A stretch of 41,636 nt of DNA from an uncultured Prevotella sp. (GCA_900314455.1 OMVI01000095.1:1-41636), one strand, 5' to 3'; shown: positions 34,555 through 41,632, counted from the first letter of the stretch. Translations and numbers: made by a program. Notes: generated by a model from the letters alone, not told the origin.

Positions 34555-35328
34555 ATGAAGAAGATTTTATTGCTTTTAGTGCTGTCTGTCGTCACTGTTT
34601 GTCAGTCGTTCGGACAGAATTCATCAGTGTTCAGAGAGTTCCTGGACGCCGCCAATCAGGCATGCCCTATGGATTTGGGCGCTGTCGGAAGTATGACATC
34701 GATTGTATATCAGAACGGTTATGTTGTCTACAATATATCCTGCGATGAGAATGTGATAGATATCGACAAGTTGAATTCAAACATCAACCAGTCCAAACAG
34801 TCGCTTATCGCTATGGTTAAAGACCCTGCGATGAAGGATGTCTTAGACATGCTGATAAAGGAGAATGCCGGATTGAAGTACTGCTACACTTGTAAGTCTT
34901 CCGGAAAGAAGGCTGTTGCCACATTGACACCTGGCGAAGTACGTGCCATTGCCAATGGAACGATGGACGGTGGGGACATGAGTAAGACGCTGTTGCAGAT
35001 GATTAGCTCTGCCAACTCTACTATGCCGTCTGAGATAACGGATGGTATGACAGGTGAGAACATTATCCTGGAGGGCGACTATGTTGTATTCAACGTCTCT
35101 GTTGATGAGAGTAAGTACTCAATTCAGACATTGAAGCAGTTGCAGTCGGAGTACCGTTCCGGCATGGCAGAAGTCATGAAGTCTTCTGACGCTACATATA
35201 AAGCTCTCTTACTAGTAATAAAGAACTCCGGCTACGGTCTCGATGTAAGACTCAAGGGAGCCAGTTCTGGAGAGACAATGGATGTCAAGTTCACTGCTTC
35301 GGAGCTCGGTAAGTTGGTTAACGATTAA
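34555..35328 (+). CDS. Exported protein with an internally duplicated domain, unknown function
   Basis: 257 residues with a signal peptide (1-21, ending SFGQ). The mature part is two homologous halves of about 105 residues (about 27-130 and 150-256). Aligned features are the starts FLDAANQACPMD / MISSANSTMPSE, the strands NGYVVYNIS / GDYVVFNVS, and the ends TLTPGEVRAIAN / KFTASELGKLVN. I do not recognise the domain. The location should be periplasmic or surface. It sits 6 nt after the phosphatase gene and 28 nt before the kinase gene, so it may be a ligand-binding partner of their extracytoplasmic parts, or a target of the exported caspase (both inference). Confidence 0.75.
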   Translation: MKKILLLLVLSVVTVCQSFGQNSSVFREFLDAANQACPMDLGAVGSMTSIVYQNGYVVYNISCDENVIDIDKLNSNINQSKQSLIAMVKDPAMKDVLDMLIKENAGLKYCYTCKSSGKKAVATLTPGEVRAIANGTMDGGDMSKTLLQMISSANSTMPSEITDGMTGENIILEGDYVVFNVSVDESKYSIQTLKQLQSEYRSGMAEVMKSSDATYKALLLVIKNSGYGLDVRLKGASSGETMDVKFTASELGKLVND

Positions 35329-35356
35329 CTAAACATTAACTCACAACGCATAGAAT

Positions 35357-37024
35357 ATGACAGAAAACAATAAATACAGCGGCATGCTTGCCATCGGAAC
35401 GATGCTTCGTGGCACGTATCGCATTGACCGCTACCTCGCTTCCGGAGGGTTCGGCAATACCTACGTGGCTACCAATGTCAACTTTGGCGAGGTCTATGCC
35501 ATCAAGGAATTCTTCCTTAAAGGAGTGAGCCAGCGCAACGGCGACAGTGTAACGGTGAGCGTAAACAACTCCGATAATCTCAATACATTTGAGTCGCAGA
35601 AGCGGAAATTCAAAAAGGAAGCGGTGCGGTTGCGCAAGCTCAACAATCCGCACATTGTCCGTGTGTATGATTTATTCGAAGAGAATGGCACGATATATTA
35701 CGTCATGGACTATATTGAAGGTACTAGTCTGCGTGATGTAATGAGCCAGTTGGGAGGCCCGATGTCAGAGGCTGAGGTCTTCGACATACTCACTCAGGTG
35801 CTCAACGCTCTCGACGAGGTTCACAAACAAGGTGTTTTCCACCTCGATTTGAAGCCCGCTAACATCATGCTCAACAAGCAGCACGTTGCCATAGTCATTG
35901 ACTTCGGTGCCAGCAAGCAGCTTAGCCGTGAGGATGAGGCTTCGACATCGACGGGCATTAGCTTTACAAACGGGTACGCTCCGACGGAGCAAATGGAGAA
36001 GAATCTTGAGAAAATAGGACCTTGGACGGACTTTTACTCACTTGGCGCGACGCTCTACAATCTACTCTCGGCACGCAAACCGCCGTTGCCTTCTGATGTT
36101 CTGTATGACGAATCGCCCGATAAGCACATGTCGTTGCCGATGCCTCCGACCGTAAGTCAGCCTATGCGGAACCTCGTTCTGTGGCTTATGCAGGGCAACC
36201 GGAGCAAGCGTCCGCAGAACGTTAAGCAGATTTACGCGTTCATCAATCAGAATTTCGGCAACAATAATCAGCATGTCGTTAACGAACCGGCTCCCGTTGG
36301 CAATAACGTTGCTGACAATCAGGAGAACGAGGCGACAGTGTTCGAAACCAATCTGACGGGCAACAATAATCAATCTGACGTCCATCAACCTCATGATCGA
36401 CCAATCCATAATTTAAAAGACGTACCAAATCCTGAGCCCGGACCTACGCCTCAGCCGAATCCAACCCCTCAACCCACAGTGAGACAAAATGATGTTGATG
36501 ATGAAGAAGAGCACTCTTCCAACGGTCATCGCTTATGGCTGTGGGTCGTATTGGTAGTAATCCTTATCGTCATTGGCTTTGTTGCATGGTCACATATAGG
36601 AAGTTCAAAAGGCAATACCTCGTCGGCTGACACCACAGCGGTAGCTGATACGCTTGATTCTGCTGCTACGGTCACTCACAGTGTGACAGCTATGAAGTAT
36701 AAATCGCCGTCGAACACATACTCCTGGACTGGTGAAGTCACTGCTGACAATGTTCCAACGGGGCGCGGAACAGCCGTGTTTACTGACGGACGAACCTATA
36801 AAGGCGAGATGAAGAACGGATTGATGGAGTGCAAGAGTGGTACTTTCGCATTCCCGAATGGCGACAACTACAAGGGCTCATTTACCAATGACCACTTCAA
36901 TGTCGGCTCTTACAGGGTCGCATCCGATGGCTCTTACTTCACCGGAACTTTCAACAAGAAAGGCCAACCACTAAAGGGTAAGTGGTATGACAAGAAAGGA
37001 AACATCATCCAAACTGTCAATTGA
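35357..37024 (+). CDS. Transmembrane Hanks-type Ser/Thr kinase with C-terminal MORN repeats
   Basis: 555 residues. The kinase domain (about 20-295) has the glycine loop ASGGFGNTY, catalytic Lys50 in YAIKEFF, FHLDLKPANI with D164 and N169 (the HRD Arg is Leu, so an RD-independent type), IDFGASK with D182, and GYAPTEQ as the activation-segment end. A Asn/Pro-rich linker (about 300-390) contains Thr327 and Thr331 in EATVFET, plausible FHA-docking phospho-sites. One membrane helix follows (about 393-414). The extracytoplasmic C-terminus (about 475-550) carries MORN-like repeats (GRGTAVFTDGRTYKGEMKNG, FAFPNGDNYKGSF). MORN modules in place of the usual PASTA domains suggest a different extracellular signal. 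Last clear gene of the operon. Confidence 0.92.
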   Translation: MTENNKYSGMLAIGTMLRGTYRIDRYLASGGFGNTYVATNVNFGEVYAIKEFFLKGVSQRNGDSVTVSVNNSDNLNTFESQKRKFKKEAVRLRKLNNPHIVRVYDLFEENGTIYYVMDYIEGTSLRDVMSQLGGPMSEAEVFDILTQVLNALDEVHKQGVFHLDLKPANIMLNKQHVAIVIDFGASKQLSREDEASTSTGISFTNGYAPTEQMEKNLEKIGPWTDFYSLGATLYNLLSARKPPLPSDVLYDESPDKHMSLPMPPTVSQPMRNLVLWLMQGNRSKRPQNVKQIYAFINQNFGNNNQHVVNEPAPVGNNVADNQENEATVFETNLTGNNNQSDVHQPHDRPIHNLKDVPNPEPGPTPQPNPTPQPTVRQNDVDDEEEHSSNGHRLWLWVVLVVILIVIGFVAWSHIGSSKGNTSSADTTAVADTLDSAATVTHSVTAMKYKSPSNTYSWTGEVTADNVPTGRGTAVFTDGRTYKGEMKNGLMECKSGTFAFPNGDNYKGSFTNDHFNVGSYRVASDGSYFTGTFNKKGQPLKGKWYDKKGNIIQTVN

Positions 37025-37056
37025 TTTGTCATTCCCAAAGATTTTTCATATTTTTG
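37025..37056 (+). promoter_or_regulatory. Promoter of the mini-HExxH gene
   Basis: TTTG (37025-37028), 20 nt, TATTTTTG (37049-37056). An inverted repeat GTCATTCC (37028-37035) / GGAATGAC (37083-37090) brackets the promoter and covers the start codon at 37087. Confidence 0.65.
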
Positions 37057-37086
37057 CAACGAGTTAAGCACTGATGTTGGCAAGGA

Positions 37087-37404
37087 ATGACGAAGATAAT
37101 ACACATAAGACGATTCCCGGTAGGTGGTGGCTTTTACGCCATCAACCTATTTGGAGTCGTCTTTTCGGTGCAAAGACTGACGGCGGTGGAGCTTAACCAT
37201 GAGCGCATACATACGGCACAGCAACGCGAACTCTTGTTCGTCGGCTTTTACCTGTGGTACGTCATTGAGTGGTTTTGCCTGCTCCTTAAATACCATAACA
37301 GCCTGAAAGCGTACTACAACATACGCTTCGAGCGTGAGGCATACCGTCACCAGAACGATTTGGGCTATCTTCGTCATCGCAGACATTATCACTATAATCA
37401 ATAG
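37087..37404 (+). CDS. Small HExxH-motif membrane-associated protein
   Basis: 105 residues. LNHERIHTAQQRELL places H38, E39 and H42 in an HExxH zinc-binding motif; the following QQ recalls minimal gluzincin-like domains. A hydrophobic stretch (about 49-66, LLFVGFYLWYVIEWFCLL) could be a membrane helix. FEREAYRHQND near residues 79-89 offers a glutamate as a third ligand. It is too short for a full metalloprotease, so it is either a minimal peptidase or a non-catalytic metal binder. I do not know a named family with certainty. It has its own consensus promoter and lies 62 nt after the kinase gene. Confidence 0.68.
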   Translation: MTKIIHIRRFPVGGGFYAINLFGVVFSVQRLTAVELNHERIHTAQQRELLFVGFYLWYVIEWFCLLLKYHNSLKAYYNIRFEREAYRHQNDLGYLRHRRHYHYNQ

Positions 37405-37426
37405 CAACGTATAATATCAACTTTGA

Positions 37427-37894
37427 ATGACAATTAAGACACTTCCGAAGTTTATGGCTCTCGTCGTAGCGGGGCTCATGGTATCGGTATCATGCAATGC
37501 CAATAAGAGTAATACGAACATAAAGACTGTTGATGGCACAGGCAGCGACACGACCGCCGAGGCTACTGTCGACAATGAAGAGACTACAGCTAAGAAAGAC
37601 AGCAATGTGCTCATCGTGTTCTTCTCACATGTCGGCGACAACTACAGCGTAGGAAATATCAAGGTCGGAAATACCAAGCTCGTTGCCGATGAAGTTCAGA
37701 AGCAAGCAAGAATGAGCTGCCCGCTTTTATCTTCCAATTACATTCAAGATAAATTAGAACAGCTTCCAACAAAACATACAGAAGACCTCTCTCGTTCTCA
37801 CCTTCGCACGGAGGGAACGGGGGAGGTTTTTTATATCAATGCATCTATTACAAGCCAGATGTTGAGAATGGTAACGATGGTAGCAAGGAAGTAG
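37427..37894 (+). pseudogene. Truncated flavodoxin-like lipoprotein
   Basis: The open frame has 155 codons. Residues 1-22 are a lipoprotein signal (VSVSC, Cys at 23). Residues about 58-90 (VLIVFFSHVGDNYSVGNIKV, then GNTKLVADEVQKQA) are the first strand, FMN-phosphate loop and first helix of a flavodoxin. The sequence then stops resembling flavodoxin, and the last part crosses a terminator-like hairpin and runs antisense into the 3' end of the MntH gene. The remaining two thirds of the flavodoxin fold, including the aromatic FMN-stacking loops, are missing and are not found in other frames. I infer a 3' deletion remnant, probably non-functional. Confidence 0.6.
37785..37833. terminator. Terminator-like hairpin between the flavodoxin remnant and mntH
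   Basis: ACCTCTCTCGTTC pairs with GGAACGGGGGAGGT (G-U pairs at two positions), followed by TTTTTTAT; the T-run runs into the mntH stop codon. Confidence 0.65.
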
Positions 37895-39093
37895 AGTAGG
37901 GCAGTGTTCCAAGGTTTGTTGGCATACTTTCCCATGACACGCTTTGACGACGTAAGGCTAACTTGCAGGAACACGGTTAACGGAAGCTGAAGGCTCAGAA
38001 CCATCTGCGAGACGAGCAATCCCTTGAACGGGTCGCCGATGAAAAGTATTATCAGCAGTGAAACGCCGTATGATATTGCGATACCGACGACGGAGTGCGG
38101 GTCGCGCGAGTTGTACGATTCGTTGAACATTCCGGCAAAGATACTACCCGCAGCCATGCCGCTTGTTATCGTACTTGATATACCGGCAAGCAGCAAGGCA
38201 ATAGCGAATATGTTTCCGGCGTTGTTGCCTAGTAGCGGCGTAAGCAAGTCCTTAGCCTGAGCGAGGTCAGTAACCTCAGTCCCGTTCTTGTAGAATGTGG
38301 CGGCGGCGAGTATTATCATGGCGCTGTTTATTGCCCAACCAACAATCATCGAGAAGAGCGTGTCGAAGAATTCGTAATGCAATGCACGCTCAACCGACTC
38401 CTTTCCCTTCTTGTTTATTTCGCGACTCTGCACTACTTCGGAATGTAGAAAGAGGTTGTGCGGCATCACCACTGCGCCGAGAACGCTCATTATGACAAGC
38501 AGACTGCCTTCCGGTATAGACGGAACAACCCAGCTTTTCGCCGCCGTACCCCAGTCGACATCGACCAGAAACAGCTCATAAATGAACGACAGTCCTATAA
38601 TTGACACGAAGCCGATTATAGCCCGTTCCATCCGCTTGTAAGTATTGGTGAAGAGCAGTATAGTAACGGTTATTACGGCTATGACCGAGCCCCACACGAT
38701 TGGTATACCGAAGAGCATCTGCAAGGCAATTGCCGAACCAAGGATTTCAGCCATTGACGTAGAAATACTTGCGAGGACAGCACTGCCAATGATAGGTCGG
38801 CTCACCCAAGCGGGCGTGTACTTCGTCGCTGCCTCACTGAGACACAGGCCCGTAACGATACCAAGGTGCGCCACGTTGTGCTGCAATGCTATGAGCATAA
38901 TTGTCGAAAGCGTAACTACCCATAGCAGAATATAGCCGAATTCCGAGCCCGCAGCGAAGTTGCTTGCCCAGTTTCCCGGGTCGATGAAGCCCACGGTGAC
39001 AAGCAATCCGGGCCCAATGTATTTAAAGATATCAAGACCGCCGAGTATGTGTTTGTGGTCCTTACGGTGTAATTCTTTGAGTAAATTCATCAT
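37831..39093 (-). CDS. mntH: Nramp-family divalent metal transporter (MntH)
   Basis: 420 residues with about 11 membrane helices. The first carries GFIDPGNWASN with the metal ligands D38 and N41; helix 6 carries AVVMPHNLFLHS with the Ala/Met ligand pair and the conserved His. These are the metal-site signatures of Nramp proteins, which import Mn2+ (and Fe2+) with protons across the inner membrane. The length fits bacterial MntH. It lies 34 nt after the endonuclease gene and is probably the last gene of the minus-strand run from 41081. I saw no Mn riboswitch in the short gap upstream. Confidence 0.93.
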   Translation of the reverse strand: MMNLLKELHRKDHKHILGGLDIFKYIGPGLLVTVGFIDPGNWASNFAAGSEFGYILLWVVTLSTIMLIALQHNVAHLGIVTGLCLSEAATKYTPAWVSRPIIGSAVLASISTSMAEILGSAIALQMLFGIPIVWGSVIAVITVTILLFTNTYKRMERAIIGFVSIIGLSFIYELFLVDVDWGTAAKSWVVPSIPEGSLLVIMSVLGAVVMPHNLFLHSEVVQSREINKKGKESVERALHYEFFDTLFSMIVGWAINSAMIILAAATFYKNGTEVTDLAQAKDLLTPLLGNNAGNIFAIALLLAGISSTITSGMAAGSIFAGMFNESYNSRDPHSVVGIAISYGVSLLIILFIGDPFKGLLVSQMVLSLQLPLTVFLQVSLTSSKRVMGKYANKPWNTALLYFLATIVTILNIWLVIDALI

Positions 39094-39127
39094 ATATCTA
39101 AATCATTCATTAAGGTAAACACCTCAT

Positions 39128-40036
39128 TTAGTACCAGTCGTCAAGGTTTGCCTCCTCCTTGATCTTCTTCGCCTTAGCTTCCGGCAACGCCGTCAGGAAG
39201 CGGAACCCCGTAATTCTTTCAATCTGCGCTACGCTGTTCACGTAGTCGCCCTTTGGTCTGTTGCCTTCCTCATTCCTATATATAAAGCCTATAGCCATCT
39301 GCTTCGACGGACAGTAGACGACCTTGAAGAAAGCCTCCGGCACCGTTACCCCTCTTCCAATGCGCTTGTGCTTGCCACGGAAGAGTATCGGCCCGGCTAT
39401 AATGTCGATACTTCCGAAGCGCTCTGCCCACCTGCGGCACTGCATCTCCATTTCGTTCCAGTCGCCGGCGTTGAGGTTATGGTTCTGCGGACATATATTC
39501 GTCATGAGGAAACTCTGCTCCTGAGCCGTCTCGTTCCACTTGTTATCGCCTGACGGACACATGTGGCCACGGTCGTAGCCTGAGCGTACATAGTCCTGCG
39601 TCGTCACGCCTTCATCCTCCTGAAACTGAATGCCGCCACGCTTGTATGGTCCGTTTGTATGCTCAGCCGTCAACTCCCATGCCACCCAGTTTGGTATTTT
39701 GGTGTCTGGATTGAACGAGCATGTGTACGCATCACGCCGCAAAAGAATTTCCCGAACGCCATTGCCCGTCTCGGGTAGTCCACATACCGGGTTCGCCGGT
39801 GACGCTGACGCAACTTCCGCATCATCGTTGCCGGCGTTCTCGTTTGTCAGCGTGTCGGTGTCGAAAGTTCCGTCGCCAGTCTCCTCCGTTTCCCGTTGAG
39901 CCGTCTGTTCGATAGCATTGCCGTGAGACTCATTATCCGATTTGTTGCCGCGGCAGTAGCTCCACGAGCCTACCAATATAGCCGCAAGAACAATGGTAAG
40001 GGCGTTTATGGTTGAGTTTCTCCTTCTTCGTGCCAT
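39128..40036 (-). CDS. Exported DNA/RNA non-specific endonuclease (NUC1 family)
   Basis: 302 residues. Residues about 9-27 form an uncleaved-looking N-terminal hydrophobic segment after MARRRRN, so the protein is probably anchored in the inner membrane facing the periplasm or exported. An acidic, low-complexity linker (about 30-85) precedes the nuclease domain, which has the catalytic DRGHMCPSGD (D155-H158, with the general-base His158) and NICPQNHNLNAGDWNEME, containing the Mg-binding Asn region, as in Serratia-type nucleases. It cleaves DNA and RNA non-specifically, possibly for nutrient scavenging. It sits 11 nt downstream of the MgtC gene and upstream of mntH, an unusual pairing with metal genes. 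Confidence 0.9.
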   Translation of the reverse strand: MARRRRNSTINALTIVLAAILVGSWSYCRGNKSDNESHGNAIEQTAQRETEETGDGTFDTDTLTNENAGNDDAEVASASPANPVCGLPETGNGVREILLRRDAYTCSFNPDTKIPNWVAWELTAEHTNGPYKRGGIQFQEDEGVTTQDYVRSGYDRGHMCPSGDNKWNETAQEQSFLMTNICPQNHNLNAGDWNEMEMQCRRWAERFGSIDIIAGPILFRGKHKRIGRGVTVPEAFFKVVYCPSKQMAIGFIYRNEEGNRPKGDYVNSVAQIERITGFRFLTALPEAKAKKIKEEANLDDWY

Positions 40037-40047
40037 TTTATAATATG

Positions 40048-40701
40048 TTATTCGTCATTCAACAGTGATACATCATCGAAGTCTTGCAGGAAGTCGAAGA
40101 GTCCGTCGGTGCGTTGTCCGCGCCTCATGCGTACCTCGAGCTGTATCTCGTAAATCTCTCCGCGTGACGTGTGTTTCTCCTTCATTTCGTACGAACGGAC
40201 GTCAAGCACAAGCCGACGTATGTCGGCGATGGCGTTCAGGGCTTTTTCTCGTGATGCTGAGGAGAACGATAGCTGCACCGTCTCCGTCCCTATATGCGGA
40301 ATAAAGTGGCTTAGCAGTTCCAGTCCGACAAGCATGAGCACCGTGACGCCTACCGCCATGTAGTATTGTCCCACACCGCATGCCATTCCGATAGCCGCCG
40401 TTACCCACAGGCCCGCTGCCGTGGTGAGTCCCCGGATGACGTTTCGCTGGAAAACGATGAGCCCCGCTCCGAGGAAGCCTATGCCCGAAACGACCTGCGC
40501 TGCCACACGTGATGTATCCTTGACGCCCTCTGTAAATCCATAGATAGATATGAGGGTGAACAGTGCCGAGCCAAGAGCCACGAGGAAATGGGTGCGGAAC
40601 CCGGCATCCTTGGCACGGTATTCACGCTCCAGTCCTACAAGTCCGCCCAGCGCCATTGCCACGATTAGTCGTATCGTAACTGTCAGTAAGTGTTCTGTCA
40701 T
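40048..40701 (-). CDS. MgtC/SapB-family inner-membrane protein
   Basis: 217 residues. The N-terminal 130 residues hold four or five membrane helices with the MgtC signatures GGLVGLEREYRAKDAGFRTH, VVSGIGFLGAGLI and GLTTAAGLWVTAAIGMACG. A soluble C-terminal domain (about 140-217) resembles the ACT-like tail of longer MgtC proteins. Characterised MgtC proteins support growth at low Mg2+ and inhibit F-ATPase in Salmonella; here only a link to Mg2+/ion homeostasis can be suggested. An unusually good Shine-Dalgarno lies upstream. It is 62 nt after the YbjQ-like gene and 11 nt before the endonuclease gene. Confidence 0.9.
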   Translation of the reverse strand: MTEHLLTVTIRLIVAMALGGLVGLEREYRAKDAGFRTHFLVALGSALFTLISIYGFTEGVKDTSRVAAQVVSGIGFLGAGLIVFQRNVIRGLTTAAGLWVTAAIGMACGVGQYYMAVGVTVLMLVGLELLSHFIPHIGTETVQLSFSSASREKALNAIADIRRLVLDVRSYEMKEKHTSRGEIYEIQLEVRMRRGQRTDGLFDFLQDFDDVSLLNDE

Positions 40702-40708
40702 GTGCCTT

Positions 40709-40715
40709 CCTCCTT
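40709..40715 (-). promoter_or_regulatory. Shine-Dalgarno site of the MgtC gene
   Basis: The minus strand reads AAGGAGG, 7 nt before the ATG at 40701. Bacteroidota genes rarely have one and no other gene here shows such a match. A small hairpin, GTCTGC/GCAGGC, lies just upstream. Confidence 0.6.
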
Positions 40716-40763
40716 TTTATCCGCCTGCGTTTCAGCAGACGTTGTACCGTTATAAAGCTATAG

Positions 40764-41081
40764 CTACAGAACAACGGCAGTACCGCTGACAGCTACCATA
40801 AGCATGGAATTGTTGGCGCCAATGGTCTCGTAGTCAATATCGATGCCGACGATAGCGTTTGCTCCGAGGCAGGAAGCACGTTGCTCCATCTCTTGCATGG
40901 AAGTGTCGCGAGCCTCGGCGAGAACCTTCTCGTAGCTTCCCGAGCGTCCGCCGATGACATCGCGGATAGACGCGAAGAAGTCCTTCACGAAGTTTGCTCC
41001 GATGATGGTCTCTCCTGTTACAACGCCTTTGTATTCTCTGATGGTGTGACCTTCGATGGTCGGTGTCGTTGATAATATCAT
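40764..41081 (-). CDS. YbjQ/UPF0145-family protein
   Basis: 105 residues from the ATG at 41081 ([11 protein letters not shown]). The frame is open to 41138, but a consensus promoter lies within that extension. Features of the UPF0145 (YbjQ, DUF74) family: [37 protein letters not shown] and the end [13 protein letters not shown], followed by a beta strand. The fold is a pentameric dodecin-like ring suggested in databases to bind heavy metals; the function is not settled. It is the first gene of a minus-strand run with MgtC, endonuclease and MntH genes, consistent with a metal-related role (inference). Confidence 0.9.
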   Translation of the reverse strand: MILSTTPTIEGHTIREYKGVVTGETIIGANFVKDFFASIRDVIGGRSGSYEKVLAEARDTSMQEMEQRASCLGANAIVGIDIDYETIGANNSMLMVAVSGTAVVL

Positions 41082-41108
41082 AGTCTTTAATTGGTTTGAT
41101 TGTTTTTG

Positions 41109-41139
41109 CAAAGGTAATATAAATTTTGGTAATAACAAA
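41109..41139 (-). promoter_or_regulatory. Promoter of the YbjQ-MgtC-nuclease-MntH run
   Basis: Minus strand: TACCTTTG (41109-41116) and TTTG (41136-41139), 19 nt apart; predicted leader of about 22 nt to the ATG at 41081. Confidence 0.75.
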
Positions 41140-41220
41140 TGAAGGCTGATAAATTAATGATTGCCTTCTTTCATAAATCAGAATGCCTGCATCGTTGGTA
41201 CGTTGACGGCTAACGGAGCT

Positions 41221-41269
41221 GATGCACGTGGACCGGGCGCCCACGAGGGACGCCCCTGCGGTGGGTGTC
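41221..41269. repeat. Dispersed palindromic element, copy 3 (reverse orientation of the core)
   Basis: CCACGAGGGACGCCCCTGCG is the reverse complement of the core seen at 4284 (GCGTCCCTCGTG). Right arm CGCCCCTGCGGTGGGTGTC, left arm GATGCACGTGGACCGGGCG, paired imperfectly. Confidence 0.65.
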
Positions 41270-41370
41270 ATAGATGCTTGGGCGGTGGTGGATGTATATT
41301 TGTTTTGGTCCATTGAGTGTAAAGAAATTTACAATGGTTGCTCATGTGTAAAGCCAAAGATTTCCGCTCT

Positions 41371-41510
41371 GTAACTGTTTGATAGTCAGTGTGCTCGCAG
41401 AAGGGCAACTTTGGGCTTGCAAAAGGTTACCTTTTGGACTGCAAAAGATGAGGTTCTACAACGCGAAAGGTCAACTTCTGCAACCTCATTCTGCACCTTT
41501 CGCATCCGAT
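41371..41510 (-). repeat. Dispersed ~130-bp repeat, copy C (inverted)
   Basis: On the minus strand this aligns with copies A and B: units with ACCTCATCTTTTG and ACCTTTTGCAAGCCCAAAG, followed by a diverged tail (GACTATCAAACAGTTACAG). Confidence 0.7.
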
Positions 41511-41567
41511 GTAAAGAAGTTTGACTCATTCGAGAGTTGGAGTGATAGTCTACAAATGCAACATTAA

Positions 41568-41632
41568 CCTCGGAGAGGTTAAACTGTCGAAAACCCCGCA
41601 TAAGCGATATCGATATTTAAACCTCTCCGAGG
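41568..41632. repeat. Inverted repeat at the window edge
   Basis: CCTCGGAGAGGTTAAA (41568-41583) and TTTAAACCTCTCCGAGG (41616-41632) are complementary apart from one T. The left arm can also fold on itself (AACCTC/GAGGTT). Confidence 0.6.

Noticed and set aside
28354-37024. Type VI secretion or Ter-type locus
   Set aside because: Kinase, PP2C and FHA are shared with those systems, but no structural secretion gene and no TerD/TerC or vWA-type protein is present.
39094-39127. Manganese riboswitch before mntH
   Set aside because: The gap to the upstream gene is only 34 nt, too short for a yybP-ykoY-type riboswitch.
41379-41567. 62-codon plus-strand frame at the window end
   Set aside because: Reads through repeat copy C, no promoter, no recognisable fold.
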